Positions 24,649 to 33,495 of a DNA stretch of 64,000 nt are shown here, one piece after another. The translations under genes were made by a program, and so were the position numbers. Source of the DNA: Myxococcales bacterium (GTDB lineage Bacteria; Myxococcota_A; Polyangia; Haliangiales; Haliangiaceae); NCBI GenBank assembly GCA_016717005.1, contig JADJUF010000014.1, forward strand, positions 62,001 through 126,000. The letters are read 5' to 3'. A model generated the notes under the pieces. It was not told the DNA's origin. It saw only the letters and a list, made by a program, of their open reading frames with translations, and did not search any database. Position 1 is the stretch's first letter; each line of letters opens with the position of its first letter.

Positions 24649-25428
24649 CTACCCTAGCAGCGTCTGCGCGGCCGCGGTCACCTCGGCCAGCCGCCCCTCG
24701 AGCTCGCGCCGACGCTCGGCCACGACCTCGGGCTGCAGATCGGGGTGCAAGGCCCGCGCGAGCCGGCGGTAGGCGCGCTTGATCGCCTCCCGGTCGGCCA
24801 CGTCGTCGACGCCCAGGAGCCGCGCTGCGGCGGATCGTCGCGGATCGAGCGGCGCCCGGTGCGGCCCCGAGTCGTAGGCGCCGATCCCGGCCTCGACCAG
24901 CCCGCCGACCTGACGCAGAAAGTGCAGGAACGCGAGCAGCCGGAACCGCGGCGTCCGCGCCAGCGGCCACAGCTGATCGAGGCGCCGCGGCTGCGCCATC
25001 GCCGCGAGGATCCTGCGGTCGGCCTCGTCGAGCATCGCCGCCGGTGGCGTCAGCTCCGGCCGCACCGACAGGCGCGCGCCGGCGAGCTGCGCGGTGAGCG
25101 CCTCGGCCCGGGTGGCGTCGAGCTGCGACTCGAGGTGGCGGCGCGCCCACGCCGCCAACGGCACCGTGCGCGCCGCCGGCACCGGCGGGTGGACGCTGAC
25201 GCCACCGTCGAAGCGCGCCGTCGCCGGCCCGATCCCGGCGAGCCGCGCCAGCCGGAGCAGCCCCGCGCGCGCGTCGTCGGCGCACAGCGAGCCGCGCCGC
25301 AGCACCAGCACCTCGGCCCGATCGCGCTCGTCGGCGATCGCCAGGACGCCGGTCGCCTCGTTGCGCCCCAGCCGGTACACCAGCCGGGCGAAGTCGCCGC
25401 GCTCGATGCGCTCGCCAGCGTCGCTCAT
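24649..25428 (-). CDS. J-domain protein with DUF4388/PATAN-like N-terminus
   Basis: The start at 25428 (MSDAGERIERGDFARLVYRL) is preferred over longer readings, because upstream sequence in this frame is the intergenic region and the antisense of the cytochrome gene. The 259-residue protein has an N-terminal domain of the DUF4388/PATAN type (RGDFARLVYRLGRNEATGVL), used in myxobacterial regulators, a middle helical part, and a C-terminal J domain (~195-255) with the HPD tripeptide (ARALHPDLQPE) needed to stimulate DnaK. It probably recruits Hsp70 to a signalling complex. Confidence 0.8.
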   Translation of the reverse strand: MSDAGERIERGDFARLVYRLGRNEATGVLAIADERDRAEVLVLRRGSLCADDARAGLLRLARLAGIGPATARFDGGVSVHPPVPAARTVPLAAWARRHLESQLDATRAEALTAQLAGARLSVRPELTPPAAMLDEADRRILAAMAQPRRLDQLWPLARTPRFRLLAFLHFLRQVGGLVEAGIGAYDSGPHRAPLDPRRSAAARLLGVDDVADREAIKRAYRRLARALHPDLQPEVVAERRRELEGRLAEVTAAAQTLLG

Positions 25429-25566
25429 CACCCCACATCTAGGAGCCACGCCCACCGCCGGGCAACTTTTCGGGCGCCGACCGTCGACGCCACCCGACGG
25501 CGCTGTCCCAAAGTTGCACAACCGAAGCGGTGACTTCGCGCCGATCCCGGCCCATCCTTGAGCTCG
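25429..25566. promoter_or_regulatory. Divergent promoter region of the multiheme cytochrome operon
   Basis: This 138-bp region separates the J-domain gene from the first gene of the electron-transfer operon and is locally richer in A/T. It contains an 8-bp perfect inverted repeat, GCAACTTT (25462-25469) and AAAGTTGC (25510-25517), a possible operator. No firm promoter boxes are identifiable. Confidence 0.4.
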
Positions 25567-26403
25567 ATGGCGAGACGTTCGCGCCGGATCCTCCCGTACG
25601 TCCTCGGTGTGCTGCTGATCGCCGCCGCCGTCGTGATGGCGCACCGCGGCTGGAGCTTCTACAAGCTGTCCCTCGAGGATCGCGTCGTCCACCCCGACTA
25701 CCGCAAGCTGCGCCCGAGCGGCTTCATCGGCAACGGCTACGGCTTCGTCGCGGCGGCGCTGGTGCTCTTGAACCTCTCGTACCTGCTGCGTCGACGGATC
25801 GCGAGCACGCGCCTCGGCTCGATGCGCGTCTGGCTCGACCTGCACGTGTTCACCGGCGTGCTGGCCGCGCTCCTGGCGGCGTTCCACTCGGCGTTCCAGC
25901 TGCGCACGCCGATCGCGAAGACCAGCGCGGCCAGCCTCGCGTTCGTGCTCGTCACCGGGTTGATCGGCCGGTTCCTGTACGCGCTGACGCCGCCCGACGC
26001 CAGCCGGCTGCGGGTCGCGCTCGACGGGCTCGAGGCCGCGGCGCCCGGCGCCCGGGCCCAGGTCGCGACGATCGTCGACGGCCTGCCCGCGCCCCGCCTC
26101 GCCGCCAACGCGTCGCTCCTGCGCAGCGTCCTGGCGATCCCGCGCTGGCGCAAGGTCACCGCCCTGCGGCGCAGCGCGCTGCGCCTGCTCGAGCCGGCCA
26201 AGGCCGACGCCACCGTCGAGGTCCGCGCGGCCTGGCGCGAGCTGTACAAGGCCTCGGCGACCGAGGCGCGCTCGAGCGGGATGGCCGCGCTCCTGCGCAG
26301 CTGGCGCGGCCTCCACCGCTTCTTCGCGCTGCTGATGCTCATCGCCGTCGGGATCCACGCCGGCATCGCGTGGCACTACGGCTACCGCTGGATCTTCGGA
26401 TGA
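25567..26403 (+). CDS. Membrane b-type cytochrome, bis-His di-heme, probable quinol oxidase module
   Basis: The 278-residue protein (ATG 25567) has four or five transmembrane helices. His93 and His107 are 14 residues apart in one helix (DLHVFTGVLAALLAAFHSAF), and His250 and His264 are 14 apart in the last helix (LHRFFALLMLIAVGIHAG). This HX13H/HX13H pairing is the classical ligand set for two stacked b hemes crossing the membrane. A cytoplasmic/periplasmic helical domain (~145-245) sits between. As the first gene of the multiheme operon (its stop overlaps the next ATG as ATGA), it is the natural point where electrons from the quinone pool enter the c-type cytochromes. The quinol role is inferred from position and heme layout. 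Confidence 0.75.
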   Translation: MARRSRRILPYVLGVLLIAAAVVMAHRGWSFYKLSLEDRVVHPDYRKLRPSGFIGNGYGFVAAALVLLNLSYLLRRRIASTRLGSMRVWLDLHVFTGVLAALLAAFHSAFQLRTPIAKTSAASLAFVLVTGLIGRFLYALTPPDASRLRVALDGLEAAAPGARAQVATIVDGLPAPRLAANASLLRSVLAIPRWRKVTALRRSALRLLEPAKADATVEVRAAWRELYKASATEARSSGMAALLRSWRGLHRFFALLMLIAVGIHAGIAWHYGYRWIFG

Positions 26404-28218
26404 GGCGCCTCGTCGTCGCGCTCATCGTCGGGCTGGTCGTGGTCGCGGCCGCGCCGCGCCGCGCCGCCGCGCAGCTCCTGTCGCCGGGGCCGCTGACCAC
26501 CGCCCACGCCAACATCGACGGCGACAGCAACTGCGCCAAGTGCCACCAGTCGGGCCGGCAGGTGGTCGCCAGCCGGTGCCTGGACTGCCACCAGGATCTC
26601 CGCGCCCGCATCGACGCCGGCGCCGGCCTGCACGGCAAGCAGTACCGCGGCCAGGCGTGCGAGAACTGCCACGTCGAGCACATCGGCCGCAAGGCCAAGC
26701 TGGTGCGCTGGCCCGGCGGCGCGCCCGAGAAGCTCGACCACGCGCTCACCGGCTGGACGCTGACCGGCAAGCACCAGCCGGTCGCGTGCGCCAAGTGCCA
26801 CACCAAGCAGAGCCCGCTGGGCAAGACCCAGTACGTCGGCGCCAAGCCGGCGTGCGCGAGCTGCCACAAGGATCCTCACAGCAACCGGTTCGGCGGCGAC
26901 TGCAAGAAGTGCCACAACGACACCGCCTGGGGCGAGTTCGCCAAGGACAAGTTCGACCACGATCAGGCGCGCTACCCGCTCACCGGCAAGCACGTCCCCG
27001 TGGCGTGCGAGAAGTGCCACGGCACGCCGAGCAAGTGGAAGGGCGTCGCGTTCGCGACCTGCGACGACTGCCACGACGACCCGCACGCCGGCGAGTTCAA
27101 GCCCAAGCCGTGCACCGCGTGCCACCAGACCAGCGGCTGGGAGAGCGCGGCCGATCTGATGCGGTCGCAGCACCCGTGGCTGTCGCTGCGCAACGGCCAC
27201 AGCAAGGTCGGGTGCGCGAAGTGCCACGACAAGGGCAACGGCAAGCCGCCGAGCAAGGGCAACGACTGCGTCGACTGCCACAAGGTCGTGCACAAGGCCA
27301 AGTTTGGCAACGCCTGCGGCGGCTGCCACAAGGCCATCAAGTGGATCGGCCTGCCCGAGCAGGTCGGCCGCGACGCCCACGCCAAGACCGCCTATCCGCT
27401 CGAGGGCATGCACACCCAGACCGCGTGCGCGCGCTGCCACCCCAAGGACAAGCCGGCCGCGGCCCGCTACCGCCAGCTCACGTTCGATCGCTGCGCCGCC
27501 TGCCACGCCGATCGCCACGCCGGCGAGTTCGCGGCGCGCGCGGCCGGCGAGTGCGCGGCCTGCCACACCGTCGGCGGCTTCGCGCCGACGACGTTCGGCC
27601 CGACCCAGCACGCCGGCACGGCGTTCGTCCTCGACGGCCGCCACCTCGGCACGCCCTGCGCCGGCTGCCACACCGCCCCGCGCCCGCGCCTGGACTGGAC
27701 GCAGCCCAAGCGCGCGTGCGTCGAGTGCCACGCCAACCCCCACGGCGATCAGTTCGCGAAGGAGATGGCCGCGGGCGGCTGCGCGAGCTGCCACGCCACC
27801 AACGACTGGCACCAGCCGCGCATCGACCACTCGACCTGGCCGCTGCTCGGCGCGCACGCGACCACCGCGTGCGCGCGCTGCCACGGCGAGACCAAGGGCA
27901 CCGCGGCCGCGGCGTTCCGCGGCGTGCCGCGCACCTGCGACGGTTGCCACGACGACGTCCACGGCGGCCAGTTCCGCCTGAGCCCGCCGGTGCGCGCTGT
28001 GCGAGGACTGCCACACCACCGCGCGGTTCACGTTGCCCGGCTTCGACCACACAGCGCAGACGACCTACCGCCTCGAGGGCAAGCACGCCGCGGTGGCGTG
28101 CGGCAACTGCCACGTCACCAGCGAGCTGCGCAACGGCGCCACCGCGGTCCGATACCGCCTCGGCTACCGCACCTGCAAGGACTGCCACGCCAACCCGCAC
28201 CGGGAGGGCGCGAAGTGA
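26400..28218 (+). CDS. Periplasmic 23-heme cytochrome c, frameshifted near 27990
   Basis: It starts at MRRLVVALIVGLVVVAAAPR with a cleavable Sec signal (RRAAAQ). Twenty CxxCH motifs lie in the first frame (first CAKCH, last CDGCH). After FRLSPP the coding signal moves by one base, and three further motifs (CEDCH, CGNCH, CKDCH) follow in the new frame up to the stop at 28216-28218: 23 hemes in about 605 residues. The protein is built from a repeat containing 'YPLTGKHVPVACEKCH' and 'DDCHDDPHAGEF', giving distal histidines for bis-His ligation. Removing one base near 27988-27992 restores SPPCALCEDCHTT. It would carry electrons across the periplasm, perhaps threading the barrel encoded downstream. 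Confidence 0.85.
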
Positions 28219-29273
28219 TCGGCCGCGTCATCATCGCGCTGGCCCTGGCGCTCGCGACCGCGGTCGCGCTGGCGGCGCCCCCGGCGGCGACCCCGCCCGC
28301 AGCCACCCCGCCCGCGGCGACCCCGCCGGCGGCGACTCGGCCCACCCCGCCCGCGGCCACCCCGCCCGCGGCGACTCGGCCCACCCCGCCCGCGGCGGCC
28401 CCGCCCGCGGCGCCCACGTCAGCGACCCCGCCCGCGCCCACGCCAGCCGCGCCCGCGCCCGCGCCGGCCGCGCCCGCGCCGGCCAGCGCCCACGGCGGCC
28501 TCGTCGACGATCTCGACTGCTCGGCCTGCCACACGCCGGCGGGCTGGTCGCTCGGCGGCACCGCCGGCCACGGCTTCGATCACGACCGCACCGGCTTCCC
28601 GCTGCGCGGCGCCCACGCCCAGCGGCCGTGCTCGAGCTGCCACCAGGGCAAGGGCCAGCCGCCGTCGACGTGCGCGGGCTGCCACCGCGATCCGCACCAG
28701 CAGCGGGTCGAGGGCACGTGCGCGGAGTGCCACACCGCGACCGCGTGGAGCGACACCGACACGCTCGCGCGCCACCGCCGCACGCGCATGCCGCTGACCG
28801 GCCGCCACGCGACCATCGACTGCGTCGCCTGCCACACCCGCGGCGAGCGCACCTGGACCGGCGCGCCGACCGACTGCTACGCGTGCCACGCCGCCGACTA
28901 CCGCAACCCGAGCACCCACCCCGACCACGACGGCGATCCCGCCGACCCGACCCAGGCGCGCTTCCCGCGCACGTGCGGCCAGTGCCACCGCACCAGCGGC
29001 TGGAAGCCGGCCGTGTTCGATCCGACGATGCTGCCGGCGCGCACCGCCGCCGCCGCCGCCGTGCGCCACGACGCGTACTTCCTCCTGTCGAGCGGCCCGC
29101 ACGCCGGCGTCGACTGCGCCAGCTGCCACACCGACCGTCGGCGCCTCCGGCGGACCCGCTGCGACGGCTGCCACACCGTCGAGGCGCTGCGCGGCGCCCA
29201 CCCGACGACCGCGCTCATCACCCGGCGCACGGCCGGCTGCCTGGCGTGTCACCCGCGCGGGAGCGCGCGATGA
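28215..29273 (+). CDS. 10-heme cytochrome c with Pro/Ala-rich spacer
   Basis: Starting at a GTG that overlaps the previous stop, the 352-residue product has a Sec signal (VIGRVIIALALALATAVALA). About 70 residues of Pro/Ala/Thr repeats (PPAAT units, nt ~28270-28490) follow, and could act as a flexible arm spanning the periplasm or cell wall. Ten CxxCH motifs come next: CSACH, CSSCH, CAGCH, CAECH, CVACH, CYACH, CGQCH, CASCH, CDGCH, CLACH. The heme repeats resemble those of the 23-heme protein (FPLRGAHAQRPCSSCHQGKG). Its stop overlaps the beta-barrel start (ATGA). Confidence 0.87.
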   Translation: MIGRVIIALALALATAVALAAPPAATPPAATPPAATPPAATRPTPPAATPPAATRPTPPAAAPPAAPTSATPPAPTPAAPAPAPAAPAPASAHGGLVDDLDCSACHTPAGWSLGGTAGHGFDHDRTGFPLRGAHAQRPCSSCHQGKGQPPSTCAGCHRDPHQQRVEGTCAECHTATAWSDTDTLARHRRTRMPLTGRHATIDCVACHTRGERTWTGAPTDCYACHAADYRNPSTHPDHDGDPADPTQARFPRTCGQCHRTSGWKPAVFDPTMLPARTAAAAAVRHDAYFLLSSGPHAGVDCASCHTDRRRLRRTRCDGCHTVEALRGAHPTTALITRRTAGCLACHPRGSAR

Positions 29274-30892
29274 GGGCCGCCCTCGCGCTGCTGGTCGTCG
29301 CGGTCCCCGCCATCGCGGTCGCGGACCCGATCGCGGTCACCGTGGTCGACACCGCCGGCGACGTCGCGTTCGTCTCGCCGGGGCGCGACGCCGGCGTGGT
29401 CGCCGGCGTGACGATCCAGATCGGCGCGCGCACGCTGACCGTGGTCGAGGCCACCGCCGCGACCGCCGCGGTGCGGCTCGACGGCGCGCCGCTGGCCGTC
29501 GGCGCGACCGGCGTGGCCGACGTGACGCCCGGCGCGGCCAGCGCCGCGGTGGCGCGCCTCGCGGCGCCGCGTCCGCTCGACGGCTGGCGCCAGCAGTGGC
29601 CGACGCCGACCCGCCCGGCCGACGCCCAGCACCCGGCCGAGGTCCCGCTCGGCGCCGGCGGCACCGTCGGCCGGCTCCACGCCGCGCTGACGCTCCACGG
29701 CGCCGCCGCGCTGGCGTCGTCGCCCTCGGCCGGCGCCGATCTGCGGGCCCAGGTGTCGTACCAGCTCGTGCGCGACCGCCCGCTCGCGGTCGACCTCGAC
29801 GTCAGCGGCCGGGGCTACCTCGACGGCACGAGCGGCGCGCGCACGCCGGTGTGGGTGCACAAGGCCCAGCTCCGCTACGGCGACGCCTACGATCCGCGGC
29901 TCGCGCTCGGCCGCCTGGCCTGGGCCGCGACCGGCGTCGGCCTGCTCGACGGCGTGCGCGCGATGGCGGTGGTCGGCGGCGTCGAGCTGGCCGGGTTCGG
30001 CGGGGTCGTGCCCGATCCCATCGACGGCCGCCCCGACGCCGGCGCCGCGCGCTTCGGCGCCGAGGCGATCTACGACGACGCGACCGGGCCGTGGCAGCCG
30101 CGGCTGTCGCTGACGCTGGTCGGCTCGACCTGGCGCGGCGCCCTCGACGAGCGCCGCGTCACGGCGACCGCCGAGGCCAGCCGCGGCGCGCTCACGGCGT
30201 CGGGCTGGGCCGAGGCCCAGGCGTTCGCGTCCGACAACCCGTGGGGCGCCAGCGCGGTCGAGGTGACCGGCGCCGGCGCCGCGCTCGACTGGCACCGGCG
30301 CGGCCAGCGCGCGTCGATCGAGCTCGGCCTGGCGCGCCCCGAGCGCAGCCTGCGCCTGGCCGCGGCGCTGCCGCGCGACTGGCTGTGCTGGCGCAGCGAG
30401 GGCGCGGTCGGCGCCGACCCGGCGACCGAGGCCTGCGCCGGCGACGATCGCACGCTCGACGCGTCGGCCGCGGTCGGCCTGACCCGCGGGCCGTGGGCCG
30501 TCGACGCCACCGTCCGCGCCAGCCGCACCATGACCGCGGCGACCGTCGACGAGCTCGCCGCGCTGGCGCGGCTCGAGTACCGCCTCCGGCCGCACCTGCG
30601 GCTGGTCGCGGGCGGCGCCGGCGGGCGCGCCGGCTTCCTCGACTGGTACGCGGTCGAGGCCGGCGTCGCGCTCGACCGCGGGCGGCGCTGGGACGCGGGG
30701 CTCCGCTACCGGCCCGAGCTGATCGCCTACGCCGGCGCGCTCGATCGCTTCGTCTCGCACACCCTCGCCCTCGACGGCCGGCTGCGCGTCGGCCCCACGC
30801 TCGACGCCGCGCTCGCGCTCGCCGCCACCACCGGCGAGGATCGGGACGCCCTGGCCGTGCTCACCACCCTGGCCTGGAGGCCCGCGCCATGA
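29270..30892 (+). CDS. Probable outer-membrane beta-barrel (porin of the cytochrome conduit)
   Basis: The 540-residue protein has a Sec signal (MRAALALLVVAVPAIAVA) and an N-terminal ~80-residue beta domain with a pattern seen in FlgT-C-like periplasmic domains (VAFVSPGRDAGVVAGVTIQI). From about residue 125 alternating polar/hydrophobic strands with aromatic girdles run to the C-terminus (VDLDVSGRGYLDG, HKAQLRYGDAY, ARLEYRLRPHLRLVAG, DAGLRYRPELIAY), ending LTTLAWRPAP. No heme motif. Position between periplasmic cytochromes and lipoprotein cytochromes mirrors MtrB/OmbB-type porins, which hold cytochromes in the outer membrane. The barrel assignment rests on sequence pattern and context, not on recognised family identity. 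Confidence 0.65.
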   Translation: MRAALALLVVAVPAIAVADPIAVTVVDTAGDVAFVSPGRDAGVVAGVTIQIGARTLTVVEATAATAAVRLDGAPLAVGATGVADVTPGAASAAVARLAAPRPLDGWRQQWPTPTRPADAQHPAEVPLGAGGTVGRLHAALTLHGAAALASSPSAGADLRAQVSYQLVRDRPLAVDLDVSGRGYLDGTSGARTPVWVHKAQLRYGDAYDPRLALGRLAWAATGVGLLDGVRAMAVVGGVELAGFGGVVPDPIDGRPDAGAARFGAEAIYDDATGPWQPRLSLTLVGSTWRGALDERRVTATAEASRGALTASGWAEAQAFASDNPWGASAVEVTGAGAALDWHRRGQRASIELGLARPERSLRLAAALPRDWLCWRSEGAVGADPATEACAGDDRTLDASAAVGLTRGPWAVDATVRASRTMTAATVDELAALARLEYRLRPHLRLVAGGAGGRAGFLDWYAVEAGVALDRGRRWDAGLRYRPELIAYAGALDRFVSHTLALDGRLRVGPTLDAALALAATTGEDRDALAVLTTLAWRPAP

Positions 30893-31335
30893 CCGCTCGC
30901 TCGCTCGTCGCGCTGTCGAAGCTCGCGCTCGTCGCGCTGCTCGCGCTGACCGTCGCCGGGTGCCTGCGCGATCACGATCCCGGCCTGATCCAGACCGGCG
31001 GCAACGACTGCTACACCTGCCACCACAGCGACTACACCGCGACCACGACGCCGCCGCACACCACCGACACCGCGCGCTACCACCGCGCGTGCAGCGACTG
31101 CCACAAGACCAGCGCCTGGCAGCCGGCGCTCGAGGGGCCCCACGCCGGGCGCTTCCGCCGCGGCGGCGACCACAGCGGCGTCGCGTGCCTCGAGTGCCAC
31201 GACCCCGATCGCGGGCCGAGCGCCGGCGGCGCCAACACGATCTGCGCGCTGTGCCACGAGCACGAGGACGCGCACCACCGCGACCCCAACAACCCCAGCT
31301 CGTGCTTGCCGTGCCACCAGACCGGAGGCGGATGA
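30889..31335 (+). CDS. 5-heme lipoprotein cytochrome c
   Basis: The 148-residue product starts at an ATG overlapping the barrel stop, has a lipoprotein signal ending LTVAGC (Cys25), and carries five CxxCH motifs (CYTCH, CSDCH, CLECH, CALCH, CLPCH). The His-rich segment HEHEDAHHRD may supply distal ligands. It is expected to be anchored in the outer membrane, on the periplasmic or the outer face, next to the barrel. Confidence 0.87.
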   Translation: MTARSLVALSKLALVALLALTVAGCLRDHDPGLIQTGGNDCYTCHHSDYTATTTPPHTTDTARYHRACSDCHKTSAWQPALEGPHAGRFRRGGDHSGVACLECHDPDRGPSAGGANTICALCHEHEDAHHRDPNNPSSCLPCHQTGGG

Positions 31336-32030
31336 CCATGCGCGCCGCGCACCTGCTCACGGTGATCGTGCTCGCGGCCGCGACCGGCTGCCTCGAGCGC
31401 CACGCCAACACCGACTCGTTCGCCGACAACGACTGCTACGCGTGCCACCGCAACAACTACGAGCAGGCCACCGATCCGATCCACGTGGGCGACAAGCCGA
31501 CCGAGTGCCGCGACTGCCACTCGACGATCGCCTGGCGGCCGGCCGGGCTCCACCCCAACGACCGCTTCCCGATCCGCACCGGCCCCCACGCCCAGGCCGA
31601 CTGCGGCGCGTGCCACAAGCCCGCGCTCGGCGCGCCCCAAGGCGGCGCCAACACCGACTGCCTGACCTGCCACCTCGAGCCCGACCTGGTGGCGCCGCAC
31701 GCCGGCGAGCCGACCTACGAGTACATCCCGGCTACGCCCCACACCCCGTGCCTGACCTGCCACCCCGACGGCCTCAAGCACGGCCACCCCGAGGACCGCT
31801 TCCCGATCGCCAACGGCCCGCACCAGCTGCCGTGCGCCGACTGCCACATCCGCTCGACCGGGCTGCCCGACTCCGGCGGCATGAACGTGACCTGCACCGG
31901 CTGCCACACCGGCGAGCACACGCGCGCCCGCGCCGACCGCGATCACCAGGAGGTGCGCGACTACGTCTGGAGCGACACCAATCCGCAGTTCTGCCGCAAC
32001 GCGGCCTGCCACCCGAACGGACGCCACTGA
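31332..32030 (+). CDS. 8-heme lipoprotein cytochrome c
   Basis: The 232-residue protein starts at MTMRAAHLLTVIVLAAATGC (lipobox AATGC) within an ATGA overlap. It has seven CxxCH motifs (CYACH, CRDCH, CGACH, CLTCH twice, CADCH, CTGCH) and a final CRNAACH, the CX4CH form found in some cytochromes c3. It shares a layout with the 5-heme protein (an opening NDCYACHRNNY versus NDCYTCHHSDY), so the two are probably paralogues. Together they are candidates for the outer-membrane terminal cytochromes of the conduit. Confidence 0.87.
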   Translation: MTMRAAHLLTVIVLAAATGCLERHANTDSFADNDCYACHRNNYEQATDPIHVGDKPTECRDCHSTIAWRPAGLHPNDRFPIRTGPHAQADCGACHKPALGAPQGGANTDCLTCHLEPDLVAPHAGEPTYEYIPATPHTPCLTCHPDGLKHGHPEDRFPIANGPHQLPCADCHIRSTGLPDSGGMNVTCTGCHTGEHTRARADRDHQEVRDYVWSDTNPQFCRNAACHPNGRH

Positions 32031-33340
32031 TGGGCGGCTACGTCGCGATCGCCCTGCTCGTGGCCCTGGCCGGCGTCCCGTACCTGGCGTGGACGTGGCT
32101 CGAGCGCCGCAAGCACCGGCGCGCGGTCAAGGTCCACGACGACATCGCCGCGCTCGGCGAGGACGCGCTGCCGACCTCGCTCCACCCGGTGATCGATCTC
32201 GACGACTGCATCGGCTCGGGCGCGTGCGTGCGCGCCTGCCCCGAGAAGGAGATCCTCGGCATCACCGACGGCCGCGCCCGGCTGATCAACCCGCTGGCGT
32301 GCGTCGGCCACGGCGCGTGCATGGCGGCGTGCCCGGTCGGCGCGATCAAGCTGGTGTTCGGCACCGCGACCCGCGGCGTCGAGCTGCCCAAGGTGAGCTC
32401 GACCTTCGAGACCAGCCACGCCGGCGTCTACGTGGTCGGCGAGCTCGGCGGCATGGGCCTCATCCGCAACGCGATCGCCCAGGCCCGCCAGGCCGGCGAC
32501 GACATCGCCCGCTCGGGCCGCCGCGGGCGCGCCGGCGAGCACGACGTGATCGTCGTCGGCGCCGGCCCGGCCGGCATCGGCAGCGCGCTGGCGCTCATGG
32601 CCCACGGCCTGCGCGTGCTGGTGCTCGAGCAGGGCACGTTCGGCGGGACCATCACGCACTACCCGCGCGCCAAGGTCGTCATGACCGGCACGCTCGAGCT
32701 GCCCGGCTACGGCACCGTCCGCCGGAAGACCATGTCCAAGGAGGACCTGCTGGCGCTGTGGGACGACATCCGCCTGCGCACCCAGCTGCCGGTGCGCGAG
32801 GGCGCCCGGGTCGAGACCCTGGTCGGCGAGGGCGCGGGCTGGCGGATCCGCGGCGAGGGCCTCGACGAGCCCGCCGCCAACGTGGTCCTGGCCCTGGGCC
32901 GCCGCGGCGCGCCGCGCCAGCTCGGCGTCCCGGGCGAGGAGCTGGACAAGGTCAGCTACCGCATGATCGAGCCCGGCCCGTTCACCGGGCGGCGGGTCCT
33001 GGTGGTCGGCGGCGGCAACGCGGCCGCCGACTGCGCGCTCGGCCTCGCCGACGCCAAGGTCGCCGCCTCGATCGGCCTGTCGTACCGCCGCGCGGAGCTG
33101 GCGCGCATGCGGGCGTCGGTGCGCGACCGCATCGAGGCGGCGTTCGCCAGCGGCGCGGTGACGCCCTACCTCAGCACCGAGGTCGTGCGCATCACCGAGC
33201 ACCACGTCGAGCTGCGCCGGGATCGCACGCTCGAGACGATCGACAACGACGACGTCATCGTCCAGATCGGGGGCACCCCGCCGACCGAGCTGCTGCGGAC
33301 GATCGGGATCGAGCTGGTCGAGAAGTGGGGCGAGGCCTGA
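32030..33340 (+). CDS. Membrane-anchored 2[4Fe-4S] ferredoxin-FAD/NAD(P) oxidoreductase
   Basis: The 436-residue protein (TGATG overlap with the cytochrome gene) has an N-terminal membrane anchor (VAIALLVALAGVPYLAW) and two [4Fe-4S] motifs (CIGSGACVRACP, CVGHGACMAACP). A thioredoxin-reductase-like flavoprotein follows: FAD site VIVVGAGPAGIGSALALM and NAD(P) site VLVVGGGNAAADCALGL. The CxxC redox pair of thioredoxin reductase is absent (FGGTITHYP in that region), as in YpdA-like enzymes. It probably passes electrons between NAD(P)H or ferredoxin and the membrane cytochrome, making it the cytoplasmic end of this operon; the direction is unknown. Confidence 0.85.
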   Translation: MGGYVAIALLVALAGVPYLAWTWLERRKHRRAVKVHDDIAALGEDALPTSLHPVIDLDDCIGSGACVRACPEKEILGITDGRARLINPLACVGHGACMAACPVGAIKLVFGTATRGVELPKVSSTFETSHAGVYVVGELGGMGLIRNAIAQARQAGDDIARSGRRGRAGEHDVIVVGAGPAGIGSALALMAHGLRVLVLEQGTFGGTITHYPRAKVVMTGTLELPGYGTVRRKTMSKEDLLALWDDIRLRTQLPVREGARVETLVGEGAGWRIRGEGLDEPAANVVLALGRRGAPRQLGVPGEELDKVSYRMIEPGPFTGRRVLVVGGGNAAADCALGLADAKVAASIGLSYRRAELARMRASVRDRIEAAFASGAVTPYLSTEVVRITEHHVELRRDRTLETIDNDDVIVQIGGTPPTELLRTIGIELVEKWGEA

Positions 33341-33378
33341 CGCGATCCCGGGGATCTGCGGGTCGAGGCCCAGCGTGA

Positions 33379-33456
33379 AATCCCAGCGGGCGCTCCCAAC
33401 TGGAGATCCCAACTGGAGCTCCCATCTGGCGATCCCAACTGGAGCTCCCAGCGGGT
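33379..33456. repeat. Six tandem copies of a 13-bp unit
   Basis: Six head-to-tail 13-bp units of the form GMTCCCAACTGGA run from 33379 to 33456, with the inner copies (33392-33443) nearly identical and the outer two ending AGCGGGY. They lie between the converging stops of the oxidoreductase and rpoZ. Units are contiguous without spacers. Confidence 0.85.
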
Positions 33457-33495
33457 GCTCCTGCGCCGGTCAGTCCGAGGCCGCCGGCGCGCCGA

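Noticed and set aside
24649..26376. A 575-residue version of the J-domain protein
   Set aside because: The extra N-terminus comes from the divergent promoter region and the antisense of the b-cytochrome gene. The start at 25428 fits the DUF4388-like domain.
25530..29273. One continuous reading frame joining parts of three cytochrome genes
   Set aside because: It reads through the b-cytochrome gene in the wrong frame, then the first part of the 23-heme gene, then past its frameshift into the 10-heme gene. The internal signal peptides, GTGA overlap and the three CxxCH motifs in another frame show separate genes.
33379..33456. CRISPR or plasmid iterons
   Set aside because: The units are 13 bp, contiguous and without spacers, and no replication initiator gene is nearby.
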